DNA from: Parelaphostrongylus tenuis
Lineage: Eukaryota; Nematoda; Chromadorea; Rhabditida; Metastrongylidae
DNA: 64,000 nt
Assembly: GCA_019055375.1 (NCBI GenBank)
Contig: JAHQIW010004354.1
Coordinates: 1 to 64,000 of the forward strand
Reading direction: 5' to 3'
Shown here piece by piece: positions 1 to 12,900 of the stretch. A program made the translations under genes and the position numbers. The notes under the pieces are model-generated. The model made no database searches. It was not told the DNA's origin and saw only the letters and a list, made by a program, of their open reading frames with translations. Each line of letters starts with the position of its first letter. Within the stretch, counting starts at the first letter, position 1.

Positions 1-3000
1 CCCAGTACTTCTATTGCTCAATTCGTTTCTCGTCTTACTCTTTAAAAGCGTAGAATACTGGTTGAGCGAGTATTCTTGCAATCTCAAGGATAGCCTAGTT
101 ATGGCGTTCCGTAGGACGTTGTTCTTGACTACCGAAGAGAGTTGCGAGTAAAACTTGGCCTGCGCGCCCCGCGACGAATATCACAACCAAGAGACAGTTG
201 AATACTTCATACTTTTACATAGACACTACAGTATACTTGATTTATTGCTTAGGTGGAGACAAATGCGAATAGCAAGGAGGCGAAGTGAAAATGTGGAAAA
301 TTGTGTGGTGAATTTAGGTTTTTAGATGGCATTATCTTTACAAAGTGATGAAATATCACAAAAGAAACTCAAAAAAGCGCTAAATTTCTTCAAAAAGTTC
401 ACTATTGTGCATGAACTGATTGGAATGCAATCGAATCGTATAAAATGTGCCCGTGTTTTCTTTCCTTTTTCACTCAGCAGGGCTTTTTCATTGACTTTCA
501 GTAACCATTCAACAGATCTAAAACTGATCCACATCAAATAGTTTGAGTTTGGAGAAAATCGTCTTTTCCAACTCAACGTTCTTCTGGCTGCCATAGATAG
601 GTAGTCATTTGGGGGACTTATAAAGGACATTTTTAGGGGAAAGAAAAGAAAAGAAAACCAGGTGAGAAACAAAATTTTATTCCAGATGCTACAGCGTTGC
701 AAAAGGGCATCATAAAAAATGGGCAGCGTGGAGTTGTAGCCTAAAAAAATCTAGGCTGTCGAACGACAACTAATGTTTTCGTGAAAAGTTCCATTCAGAG
801 AATGAGATTGGTTTGATATTGCTTTGAAGCACACTCTTCAGATTCTCTATAGTCAAGCTGTCGAATATTCACGAATTCCTCAAAAAGATATGGAAAATCC
901 CTTTTTTGAATATGGGTGCGGATAGGGAAAAATACTAATTACTTTATGAAGGTATAGATTAGTTCCCTGGAAACGCTTACTTATGACCTGTAGTTTGCAT
1001 AATACCGATGTTCTAAGCCTTTTATTCGAACGCGGTTGCCGTTTACCGTGCAGAATTCCTCCCTATCCATAAGTACTCAAGCATTTCTCGCTTACATCAA
1101 CCCTGAATAATTGGAAATGAATGAATGATTGGTTTAAACTTAGTTATAGTGAGAGTTTTCGGTGAACAGGTATCGAATGCAGCATGCGTAATAAATTCTT
1201 TTTATTAGAAGCTGTTCTCCAACTCTTATTTACTATGATGACTCTTGGGTCTTGTATAATACTAGAGGAAAGCCAAACTTGAAATTTTCTATGTGATCCC
1301 TTCTGTATAATGCAGTACAATTGAAGGAATGCCAAATTCAGCACGATTGCATAGTAAACGGGAGTATTTTTCTTCAGAGGACACGTATAAGCAAGGAAGG
1401 ATAAAACAAAATATGCACTGTATCTCTATAAAGGTCTCAACTCCTGAAATATATTAGTAATGAAAAATTTAGAGAGAGAGTTATCGATGTAGTGACATCA
1501 GATGCAGTGTGAACTAGCATCGGGTTGCAATGTGTAGTGTCATTTTTGAACAACAGTTTGTTGTATTATGATTGTCTTGGTATGTTTCATCCAAATGTAG
1601 CCTTAGTGATGTCTCTTGCAGCATATTTTCTTTTCTACTGACGATTGAATCCATTTTATAGGCGGCAGTAATTCCTAATCCATTGCAGAACTACAACATT
1701 ATCATTGTAACAACCTGCTCTCGCAGCACCGCCGCGCGGTCTCGCCGCCTACTCGTGCAGATGGTTAACGTGGAACCGGAGCAGTTAACCCCTAACGGGC
1801 GGTTATAGAAATCCATGCGCGCAGAGCGATTTGAGCGATTTTCGTTATTTGATCAAGGTTTTTTTTTCATTTGGCAAAGACTTCCGGGATTCTTGCATCA
1901 CTTTGATAGACAAAGATTTTCTCTACTCGCCCTTATGCTTTTGATTTGCTTATACGTGTCCTCTGAAGAAAAATACTCCCGTTTACTATGCAATCGTGCT
2001 GAATTTGGCATTCCTTCAATTGTACTGCATTATACAGAAGGGATCACATAGAAAATTTCAAGTTTGGCTTTCCTCTAGTATTATACAAGACCCAAGAGTC
2101 ATCATAGTAAATAAGAGTTGGAGAACAGCTTCTAATAAAAAGAATTTATTACGCATGCTGCATTCGATACCTGTTCACCGAAAACTCTCACTATAACTAA
2201 GTTTAAACCAATCATTCATTCATTTCCAATTATTCAGGGTTGATGTAAGCGAGAAATGCTTGAGTACTTATGGATAGGGAGGAATTCTGCACGGTAAACG
2301 GCAACCGCGTTCGAATAAAAGGCTTAGAACATCGGTATTATGCAAACTACAGGTCATAAGTAAGCGTTTCCAGGGAACTAATCTATACCTTCATAAAGTA
2401 ATTAGTATTTTTCCCTATCCGCACCCATATTCAAAAAAGGGATTTTTCCATATCTTTTTGAGGAATTCGTGAATATTCGACAGCTTGACTATAGAGAATC
2501 TGAAGAGTGTGCTTCAAAGCAATATCAAACCAATCTCATTCTCTGAATGGAACTTTTCACGAAAACATTAGTTGTCGTTCGACAGCCTAGATTTTTTTAG
2601 GCTACAACTCCACGCTGCCCATTTTTTATGATGCCCTTTTGCAACGCTGTAGCATCTGGAATAAAATTTTGTTTCTCACCTGGTTTTCTTTTCTTTTCTT
2701 TCCCCTAAAAATGTCCTTTATAAGTCCCCCAAATGACTACCTATCTATGGCAGCCAGAAGAACGTTGAGTTGGAAAAGACGATTTTCTCCAAACTCAAAC
2801 TATTTGATGTGGATCAGTTTTAGATCTGTTGAATGGTTACTGAAAGTCAATGAAAAAGCCCTGCTGAGTGAAAAAGGAAAGAAAACACGGGCACATTTTA
2901 TACGATTCGATTGCATTCCAATCAGTTCATGCACAATAGTGAACTTTTTGAAGAAATTTTAGCGCTTTTTTTGAGTTTCTTTTGTGATATTTCATCACTT

Positions 3001-3342
3001 TGTAAAGATAATGCCATCTAAAAACCTAAATTCACCACACAATTTTCCACATTTTCACTTCGCCTCCTTGCTATTCGCATTTGTCTCCACCTAAGCAATA
3101 AATCAAGTATACTGTAGTGTCTATGTAAAAGTATGAAGTATTCAACTGTCTCTTGGTTGTGATATTCGTCGCGGGGCGCGCAGGCCAAGTTTTACTCGCA
3201 ACTCTCTTCGGTAGTCAAGAACAACGTCCTACGGAACGCCATAACTAGGCTATCCTTGAGATTGCAAGAATACTCGCTCAACCAGTATTCTACGCTTTTA
3301 AAGAGTAAGACGAGAAACGAATTGAGCAATAGAAGTACTGGG
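1..3342. mobile_element. Giant inverted repeat (fold-back element candidate)
   Basis: The left arm (1-1394) is the reverse complement of the right arm (1946-3342), with a 551-bp unique spacer. Reading both arms by eye, the only differences I found are three T/A-run lengths: 4 vs 5 (894-897 / 2443-2447), 3 vs 4 (382-384 / 2957-2960) and 6 vs 7 (371-376 / 2966-2972). No substitution was noticed. Open frames in one arm recur in the other (322-702 minus and 2639-2962 plus; 1144-1344 minus and 1996-2196 plus), so they are repeat shadows, not genes. The arm reaches base 1, so the true arm may be longer. The arms contain the same motifs as the arrays at 14.9 and 25.3 kb, which favours a fold-back transposon. 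An assembly or amplification inversion artefact is the alternative. Confidence 0.85.
1395..1945. other. Unique spacer of the giant palindrome
   Basis: This single-copy centre lies between the two arms. It holds no convincing ORF. A GC-rich patch at about 1715-1830, with CG-rich runs such as ccgccgcgcgg, contrasts with the AT-rich surroundings. The frame at 1815-2051 starts here but runs into the arm and looks accidental. Confidence 0.5.
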
Positions 3343-3400
3343 ACCCGCACAGTAGAAAAAAGCTCTTTAATGACGGATCAAATAGAGTGAAGTAAAGTAA
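3160..3400 (+). repeat. Dispersed repeat REP-1, copy 1 (mirrored at 1-185)
   Basis: This sequence recurs at 17840-18075, 29330-29600 and, as a short tail, 56770-56850. Shared landmarks are gtcaa-aacaacg-cct, ggaacgcca, ggctatcc, ctcaaccagtattct and agtactggga-c-cacag. Copies diverge by substitutions and small indels. The copy crosses the arm boundary at 3342, so the palindrome edge and the repeat edge do not coincide. Read in the plus sense, the best-preserved copy encodes a short charged coiled-coil peptide followed by an AATAAA-like signal, suggesting an old retroposed 3' end of a gene. That origin is inference. Confidence 0.6.
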
Positions 3401-5080
3401 GAAATAGTGCAGGTTTTTTGTTTTATCATTATTTCAACATGTCTAGCTTTATTCAGAATTTTGACGGGTGTACACATCTGTTCTTTCCAGATAAACGAAG
3501 CCTAATACATCAACACTGCGTTTACTCGGTTGCTACATCAAGGTCACATTAAAGTGATTCCACAGTTGCTAGAAGATGTGTTGGCCAATGTATATAGTAA
3601 GAAATGTACATTCTACGAGGCAAATGATTGTGAAAAATTGTTATTTTTGGACACAACGGTGTCAATTTTATGCAGTCTGTGGTGAATTCGCTAATCTTAG
3701 GTATTGTTAGAAGACTTATGCCAAAGTGAATATTTCACTGTGGGTTTGTTGTACCATTACATTACAACTTAGTACATCTTTTTGTGAATTTCGAAGAGCT
3801 AACCTTGGATGGCCGTCGTGTCTAAAGAAGATGACGGGAATACCATGATTGATTACTTTTTTATACGCGTCGATGACGATACTGGTAGGGAATCAGATGA
3901 GAGTATTGCGAAAAACGTGAGAACAACGGATAGTGACTCTGGAGGTGATAGCTTGGACTATACACAAGTGGGCACTTCGAATGCTAGGACTGCCGTGGGG
4001 GAGTGTTTGACGAGTGTGCAACCACCCACTATGCTACCATTTGATAGGCACTAAACGAATGTTTAAGGAGGCGTCGCGTTGTGTTGCCAGAACCGGTCGA
4101 ACTCCATCAGATGTTCCAGAATGTGCTTGGCAGCTAATAGTGCAGCAAGCGAATGTCTATGGAACGAAGGAGAACTATCAGTGGGAATACGACTAATGAT
4201 GAGATGAAGCGTTTCGTATCTTTCCACGTGCAAATAGGTATTGCGAGATTTCCACATGTGAAAGATCATTAGAGTAGCCATTTATCCCCTGGAAATCCTT
4301 CTTTCAAAAATTGGAGCCCGCTGTTATGATAGTGGATAGATTTTTTCCGCATCAGAGCACCGTCGACATTATTAAGTGGTCCTGAAAGTTGGCAGAGGAG
4401 GAGGTTGTTGCATGAGCTCGATACAAAACTACGTGAAAACATACGACGTGCAGTTACTGTAAGAACTTTGTCTGCTTAGAATGTTCTAGTTCTTCGCGCC
4501 AAAAATGTGGGCGTAAACGTTCTAGACTCTCGAAATTAGGATTGCTTAGAATTAGTCGGAATTTCACATGGTATATTGTGTAGTCAACACTTAATTACTA
4601 ATTAATTGTTTTAAGATGTACTAATTGTTGAATGTCAGAAGCACAAATTCTGCGGAAGAAGAATAAACTCTTGGTTGGCATCTATATAGGGCAAACTTTT
4701 TTTGTGCAATGTTGACTGAATAGGATATTGATTTTTGGAATGATATTTTTAGTAAAAGATTTGCTAAATTAGTGGCCTTATATCTGCTATAGATTGAAAA
4801 TATGTATGTTTTCATTAAAGTACTCTCCACAAAAATGAACTCGCACTCTAGTGTAAGCTTCCTTGTATGAATTTGTTTTTGGAAAGTCTGTCGCTGCAAA
4901 AGAAGTGTTTTTAGACTGCATTCTCCACAGATAAGCGATAAAAATGTACTATAAAGGCTAAAAGTAAGCTCTTTTTACATTGATGTGAATTTTTGTTGAA
5001 AAATTAGAATTCTGAGAGCAAGAAATCGTTTTTATCTAATAAAAATAGCTTTAATTTTGAGTGATGTGCAAAAGCTTTGA
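3401..5080. other. Intergenic stretch, no supported gene
   Basis: Two overlapping frames at 3809-4054 and 4014-4196 (+) give short acidic or mixed peptides without a recognisable domain or splice context. I regard them as unproven. No RNA gene was seen. Confidence 0.4.
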
Positions 5081-5083
5081 TGT

Positions 5084-5157
5084 CAGGCGGGACTCGAACC
5101 CATATTTAACTTTTTCCGGAAAGCGTGCTTAACCAACTGCACTATCTTCACCCGTTT
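5084..5157 (-). pseudogene. tRNA pseudogene or tRNA-derived SINE head
   Basis: On the minus strand there is an A-box-like block (TAGTGCAGTTGG followed by TTAAGC) and a B-box-like block (GGGTTCGAGTCCC) at tRNA spacing. A 4-bp D stem (GTGC/GCAC) and a mostly paired T arm can be drawn. The acceptor stem pairs poorly and the anticodon stem is short, so a working tRNA is unlikely. No anticodon identity is offered. Confidence 0.55.
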
Positions 5158-7172
5158 TCCTACCACTCTTTCTACTTTACACTGCAAAATGCCTTTATTA
5201 AGGCTTTCGTTGTAGTAGTTTATCTTTTAGTAGTGATGAAATGCCTCTAATATATAAATCACCCATATTAATGCCAATGTAATCGTTGGGAAGTTCAGCG
5301 ACTACTTGTTAAAGAGAGCATGAGATTTGATCTTCTTTTTATTCTTAAAGCGCTCTACGGAGACATTTCGTAGAACCACTTCCAGCTTCAAGATTGTTGA
5401 AATTTGAGTTGCCGAGAGACTGTTAGAAGTACATCAAAAAGCCTTTCAAGGATTCCCAGCAGAAGAAAAGAAAAAGCAAACCGAGTAATATATATAATAT
5501 TAATGTTGCTTTTATAATGAAATGAGAAAGATGACAATTCATAGGTATGAGCTATCGCATAGTTACCAAAAGTCTTGGAAAGGTTTTCTTAGCTTAAAAG
5601 TTTATTAAAAAGTCGTGGGCCATCGCAGTATAGCACTGCTCAAGGAGGTTATCAATTGAACTCAATATTCAATGAATAACTATAATTAATATGAATTCTG
5701 ATTGATAGGCGGCTTAATGGGGAGGAGCAGAAAAAATTATATCAATGAATTGTTTTTACGTCACTTTTGAATAGGCTTTTTCTAACCATATCTGAATCAT
5801 ATTATGTTATTTTACCGTTATCTTTAGAAAAGTTCTCGGAGTATTTTCTTGAACAGACCGCACCACATATCCGTAGAGTAGATATGTGATTATTCGTAGA
5901 GTTGATATGTGATACAGACAGTTCAAGAACAAACAACAAAAATGATTGATATATTCTATAGAGACAGGTGATTCTCAATTCAAACCATTCCAGCTTGCCG
6001 ACCGGTCCTAGCGATGAACACCAGAGGAGCCTCCAGACGAGATGTTGGTTGAATTCCTAGCTTTTCAATAATGATTAACTGCCATTTGCGGAGAACAAAT
6101 GTCAAGAATTTTCACACGTTTGCGTTTACACAAAGTTCGAAATGATTTCTCTCTTAAAATAACGTTTTTACATCTTCCACTACATGAGAAAAAATAATTC
6201 GAGTCCACTAATTACAATTATTCGTATTCGTCTCATAAGTCATCACTGTCAAAATCTTCTCTCACACATAAAACACTTTTTATGCTAATTACATTTTCAT
6301 ATTGATTTGCTGCTCTAGGCAATCTATCTTGCCATATCGATATCGTAGTCAGCTGGGAGAGAGCGCAATGATAATTCAAAAGCCGACTTTCTTTATCGCG
6401 TCACACATCAAAAATAGTTGTTTCACAATTTTGCAACTATCACTAAATCTAGTTGCGCTTTATGTTTGCTAATAATGATGCCAACTACCGCAAAATGGAT
6501 CGTCAGAGGTAGATGAAATATGGGAGAAACAGTGCCAACACCAGCCATATTATACCCAAGGTTCCCATCAGGTGAGATTCTTCACTCAAACGGTGCAACA
6601 CCTAGAAATCAGCTGTGAGTCAACAAACGACTGAACTCATCGGCTTTGAAGGAGCCGAAAACGTCAAACGTGAGCCGAATAAAGGTTTCAGCACGAGTTT
6701 TATGCAAGTGTGATTTCATTGAAACTTATTGCTTTTTCTCAAAGAGATCTAATGAAAGTCGGCTTGTTAGCCAATCGTCTATCTCGCCCGAAATAGACAA
6801 TAATAGATGGGTAATTTGTTTGATGTCACGCAGAAATCTTGGTATTATGTCGCCTCAGTGCAATTTTCGTGCTGCAAAATATCTTCTTAAGCTTGCATAT
6901 TCAACAAAAAGTCTTTGATATGGCCTTAGTCGTTCTCCATTTTCGTGCGGCCCTTTGATGGTTTTCCGAATTTTCACCCTTTTCTCACTACTACTCTTAT
7001 ATGAAATGCCTTCAACATGGAGCGATAATGTGCTATAGGTTGTAGGCTTACCATTCTACTCTGTATACCAAATTATCCTGCATATATATCACAATACACA
7101 TAGTCCATTTTCAACTTTTCTTAACCTCCGACATCACAGCGCCGACGCTCTTGATATTTTTGAAGCTTAACT
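5158..7172. other. Intergenic, upstream of the RhoGDI-like gene
   Basis: Nothing coding is supported. Around 5870-5925 a short direct repeat (cgtagag-agatatgtgat) occurs twice. The frame at 6646-6918 (+) has no splice or domain support. I found no X-box-like site close to the start codon at 7173. Confidence 0.4.
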
Positions 7173-9994
7173 ATGGCATCGTCTCTTCTTCTAAGATCAC
7201 CTTATTACGACAAAGACTCATTTCTCTACCGATCAACAGAGAACGAAGTATGAATTATAGAAAGCGCTAATATCGACTTTTCTACTATAGCAGAGTCGCT
7301 TTCGATTAACGTCGCCTTCTCCTCATCGTGTAAGAAAATCTGGACGCTTGAGTGCAATGTTTAATAAGGTCCTATTCCGATAAGTCTCGGACAGTTGAAA
7401 TCAATTAGGGCACATTTACGAACAATGCTGCTAAGAGCAAGACTCTATCACGATTATTCTCTTCCAGAGCGACAGCCACGAAGCATTTCTTAACCATGCG
7501 GAACGGCTTCTAACCGTCATAACCGATGCGCGGGAAGTGAGCAGCCATTTTTTACCAAATCAATTGCGTCTTTTCATCGATTCTATAATGAGACAATTAA
7601 GGTTCGCGAAACACTTTCGAACTTCATGAAAGAAGTTCATGATCAACAGCATCAGAGGAAGATGTTGGAAAGTGAACAAAAAATTCTGAAAGAGCAATTA
7701 GCGGATTTCGAACCTGAGAAATTCGTCACCGAAGAACAGGCTTCTATTAATGTTGAGAGCGAGGTAGGATTTCGAAGATTACATGCAATCCAAGAACTGG
7801 TGCGTAGGTTTATTTGCCAGCTGGTATTTTGACTTCCTTGCGAACCCAATGAATACTAGAGTGGTTGAATCTCTAAGTAATTTCGGAACTCATGTTTCAT
7901 TGTTTTCGAGATGCGACCTATACGCATTCGCTGGCCGTCAATCCGGTGATACAAGCACCAGACATTTCTGGTATATTCTACCTACACTGAAAGCTTAAGA
8001 AATGGTTTACGATGGGGCGACTCGTACTACATAACATACCCAAGTATTCGGTTGAAGAAGAAGATTCTTTAGACCCGTTAAGAATTTAAAATTTGTACAT
8101 AAATTCAATTAAAAACCGCGATAATTATCCTTCAAAATATAGACCATCAGTATCCACGGCGATCTTCTGCAAACGATCTGCAGCTTCCGGATCTGCTCGA
8201 AACATTTTTCCATTTTACCATTCTTTGGGTTTTTAATTAAAAAACTCCTTAAATGAAACTTTAACTTGACCAAATGTCTTGAATCGCCATCCACGTAGAA
8301 AATGTTGCATTGCGGAGGAAATCGGGCCCTAATCGGACGGCGTAGCATCTGGACTGTAATCTGGGTGAGGTAAGACATCGAATCACTTTGATTTATCAAA
8401 CTTTTCCTTGGTCTTCTTTTTAGTATGAGGTTTAGCATTGTTTCGCTGGAACAGCGCGTGTATTCGTTGTAGAGGCCGGCCGGAACAAAATTGGTCCTCG
8501 TGAATGAGATCATCCTCTTCAAATCGTTTGTAATACTTTGCAATTACTACATGGCTCACAGTTTCTTCACCTTCGGTACCACAGATCTCCTTTGCAGCAT
8601 CTGCTATCGAAAGTTCTTGCCTCCAACAATAGCGTATCAAAATTCGAATCTTAGCTTTATCCATCGTCATCATTTGATATCCGTGGTGTAAATCAAAATT
8701 TCATACGCTATAACTAGCGCTGTCGTGTAAATTTCTTATGGAAGTACTTCTTAGGTATATCCATATATTTGCACTAACCGATAATGCGTAAAGCAAACAT
8801 AGAATCTTATTTCTTTTGTGGGTGTTGAACATCTTTTTTCTTGATCTGGTATCTCACATCCTACATTCAAAAGATGTCTAAACAGGGAATTTTGTATGTA
8901 ATCCAAACACCAGAAAAAAGTCCATTTGACTATAGAATTGGTTAAACTGATAAAATGTCCAAGAAGTAAGGTGCTGCAATAAGATAGCATATGCATTGCG
9001 CACTGCTGCACCTCTAGTTCTTCTCTCAAATATTATAAACCTGGTGATGTCAGATGGATATCAAAAAATATACAGTCACATGACTTTTCATTGAAAGTAG
9101 CATCGTGATTGAGCAAAATATGTCATGTAGTGAAATGTCGAAGTCCAGTGTTTCCATATAAAATGCGCATTACTATACACGCTTATAGCCTAAGATGAAA
9201 TATAGTGTCACGAGTGAGTTCAAATGCTGCTCGAGCATAAGATGGCCAAATGGTCCTGTTTAGGGATATCTAACATTCTATCACAAGCACAAGTCAGATT
9301 ATGTGAATTAGAGAAGGCTCTTCGTAGAACAGCTCTGATACCAGACCCCAGAGAGGCTGGTTGGCTCAATAAGTAAGGAGAAATTTGAGCCAGCACTTTA
9401 TGTTGACTTTAGTTCATCTTTACCACTACAACATACACATCAAAAATATTGATAGATTTTAGAACAATCGCTTTTTTTGTTCGACCAATAGTTTTCATGA
9501 CGATTTCGGGTTAGATGATTAGACAATCGTGGTATAAATAAATCGTGATATTTCGTTGTCTTCCCGTTCATGTAGATAGAGCGAAGTTTTAAGGCTAATA
9601 AACGCTATCACAAAAATGTAGTCCAGAGTCATCTTCAATACTGGAGATACTTCACAAAAGGTTCAATTTTGAAATAGGCATTTTTAGTGTGGTACTCACG
9701 TTGTCAGCACTTTGAAAGAAATTTGGGAAAGCTGCGAGGGTAAATTGCTTTCTGATGAGATAAGAGTTCAGAATGAGATATTGGATATTGCAGTGCTCGA
9801 ACTCGAACAGGTAATACCTAATCGTGGCTATAAAATAGATGAGAATTTAGCTCTCAAACAGACTTCTTTATCATGATTTCATTAAGATGAAGATCGTACT
9901 TGAAAAACGTGAGATGCTTTTGGAAAGTGGGCAAAAGGCGATATTCCATCTGCAGGAAGAAAACGAGAAACTAAAACGGAGGCTGTCATTAAAG
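7173..9994 (+). CDS. Exons 1-7: coiled-coil half of the RhoGDI-like protein
   Basis: These seven exons encode about 238 residues. Exon 1 begins MASSLLLRSPYYDK; exons 1-2 are Ser/Arg/Tyr-rich and probably disordered. Exon 4 (KEVHDQQHQRKMLESEQ) and exons 5-7 (QVRLCELEKAL, LEKREMLLESGQKA, QEENEKLKRRL) show the a/d hydrophobic spacing of coiled coils. The join 7803/9264 rests on phase: donor gtaggt leaves one base and the next exon supplies two, making Arg. The 9372/9708 join is phase 2. I do not recognise a named family in this half. Dimerisation or scaffold binding is the natural inference. Confidence 0.75.
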
Positions 9995-12900
9995 GTTGGT
10001 GTTTAGTCGCTTTGAGAATCTCCTCAACGGAACTTAATGGCCCTGAAATGTAGACGGATATTTTTCAGTTAGTGTTTTCACAGAAATCGTGATCTTTTGA
10101 AGAATTTGTTTCATTCTATTATAAGTCTGTTTAATAATGTTGAGAGTCTTTGCGAGATTACTACGTCACAGGGATACGTAGTTCATCAGTGACACACGCC
10201 CCACGCTCAACCCTACTTTGTGGCAGGGATGGAAAGATGTTTTGGTGATAGCACGTCTTACTGTGCTATCACCATTATTTTTTCAGTCGATTTTGTACGT
10301 TTGGCAGCGATTATCTAGGCATCCATCGGATCGACTGTTGTTGAAACTCGCTTCTAACATACAATATAGTTTTTGAAGATGTTAGGAGCCTTTTCGAGGT
10401 TGGTACGTCACTGATAACGTTCCTCACTCTTCCTTGCTATAAAGCACTGTTCAGTGTGGTTAGTGCGGCACTGATGAAGTGACGCCCAAACGTATGCGCG
10501 CCACTGATTCAGCAACCTCAAGAAGACTCTAAACATTTACACAGAGTATATAAATGTTTATGGCGAGGTTTAAGAATAGTCGATTGGTATATGCCTTCTA
10601 ATAACGTATTATATTAATTAGGAGATTTGCGATTACAATCATTCGATTTCAATCCTTTCATTCGAGAATAGTTACTTTGCGACCACGTTGTATACCGTTC
10701 TAAAGCTAAACATTCTAGATGTCTGGCTCTTATTTCAATATCGTGGATATAAATCTGGAAGGTTCATTAAGTTTTTTTTTAGTTATCTGGAGAAAAATAA
10801 TGAAACGACCAAATACGCTGCACAAAAACCTTTCGTTGCCTTTCGAGTAAATATTCACAAGTTTAAAACTCTGGCTACTGCGATACGTATCGGTATTTGA
10901 GAAAGCCGTTCTATAACGCTGTGGCAGAAAGGAAAGATTTATGTTTCACACAGGCATATCTCATTTCACGTAACTCTTATCACGAGCTATAAGCAACTAT
11001 TCGATCGCGTAAGTTTCCGCGATATTAACGCTTTGCTCAATTTCTCGAAAGATCTTTTCACTGCAGAATAGCAGAGAAGATAAAATCACGTTTCACGTAT
11101 TCGATGCGCTTGTTCGTCGGCCAATGTACGGCCTGGGTTTCATGTGGTCGTAGATTCGATTCGCCACTCCACGAGAAGCGATCGGTCAATCGAAATGCGT
11201 TGGAACGTCACATGTGGAGTGCAATGCTTTTCGTGCTGCCGGCGAAGCAACTGTTTAGGTACGCGGCCGACGTGAAACATAATTTTATCCTGAGTACTAC
11301 AGATTAATGAAAGAATATTGGCATAAAGGGAGCACATAGCGCAGTAGCCAGAGATTTACGCTTTCGAATAAATACTAACACTCTTATAAAAAGTTCTTGT
11401 CCAATGAAGGAGTTCGTCTTCTCATTACTTCCGGATAACTCGAAAAGAGCCCTTTACTGGAAACAATTCTGAACTGGACATGAAGTGGGAGAAGTGTTTG
11501 TGGTGTTAGTTGTTGAGATTGCTAAACAAGTGTAACTTATGAGTTTTGTACTAAGATTTCTGGACTTTAGTGGTCGAGGTGAGCGTCATGATCTTGACGA
11601 TTGAAGGTGACTTGCAGTAGTCAATGATGGAAACAGGAGATATAACACATTGACAGCGATATGAGCTGTTATTAGCTTAGACTGCACGAAGAGTGCGGCG
11701 GCGCGGGGGCGGCGGGAGCCTTTTTTATCACACCATGCGGCGGAAATATGGGAATTTGCTTTGTAGTTTGAGCTACTGTTGAAGGAATATTATCGTAACT
11801 AAATAAGTGATTATAGCAGAAGAGACTTGCGTAAAAGGTTTTATAGTTAAGAGAATGCCCATACATCAAAAAATTATTTATGTTTTGACAGGAAATGCAC
11901 ATTGTTGTGAAAGGGAACATAATTCCAGCTTCGATATAACTTCGTTTCTTTCTTTTTCATCCATGTTTCTGTAGTCGTTCGATAGCTGGGAAAATGTTCC
12001 ATCTCACACTAAGTTTGCCTCATGAGAGGACGCGTGTTTTACTTTCTGCTAATGAGGAAAGCATGCGTTTTGCAAGCACAGTTTGTAATAGTAGGTAATT
12101 GCATTTTTCTCTCATCATTCGAGGTTTTAGAAGAAAGCATTTTCGTTTTTTCTGCTGCAAATAGCTTTATCAGGGTCTCTTCTAACATATTTAACCACCC
12201 ATTAGCATTGAATACTTTTTGGGGCCTAGAAATCCACACTTTATTATAAAAGTACCGCAGCGGTCATTGTAGCCAAAGCGCTCGTCGCGCGACGGCGCCG
12301 CGTGCTTCGCAGAATTTCACCGTCGTTTTCAACGTGTCAATATAGAACTATTTACTCAAAAAGGGTAAAATCTCATAAGACTGTAATGTCAGTGATCGCT
12401 GTTAATCAAACGAAACAAACTAATTCTGGTGCAGACCAACACATCTCATGGTCTAGTGTTGCAGTTTCAAGTAATTGCTTATATTTTCGTTGAGAAAGTC
12501 ATTAGGAAATTGAGCTACTGTTAGATAATCCAAATAAAAGATTCATGGATCTATCAAAGTAAAACCCTTCTAGAACCATGTAGCTTTGTTGTGATATGTA
12601 ATATTAGCGGCAAAACATATCCTAAGTGTGGCTCAATTGGTAGTTTTATGGTTACCTCTTCACGATTCAGGTTCGACACGCCGTCAAGAAAGAAGATCTT
12701 GAGTTAGGCGATGATGAGGAGCAGGAAAAAAGCTCTTCTTCCTTGGTGTCGTACTTAGTGATTGACAACGATAGAAGAACAGTCATCCCGATTGCTCTGC
12801 ATCTTCTTGTTGAAGGGCAAAAATATGAGCCGATATCGCTCAACCGTAAAGGTCTGTCCATATCCAATTTTTTCTGCTTAGTATAATCGATCTTTTATTG

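Noticed and set aside
322..2962. ORFs of 66-126 codons in the palindrome arms
   Set aside because: They exist in both arms only because the arms are inverted copies; composition is repeat-like and no domain is visible.
3809..4281. Acidic ORF pair suspected as a piggyBac-type transposase
   Set aside because: No catalytic or zinc-binding motif was seen and the frames do not join.
12612..12690. tRNA-like boxes (tggctcaattggtag and ggttcgacacgcc) at the start of exon 8
   Set aside because: The cloverleaf cannot be drawn well and the B-box part is in-frame coding sequence after a CAG acceptor. I treat it as coincidence or an old relic.
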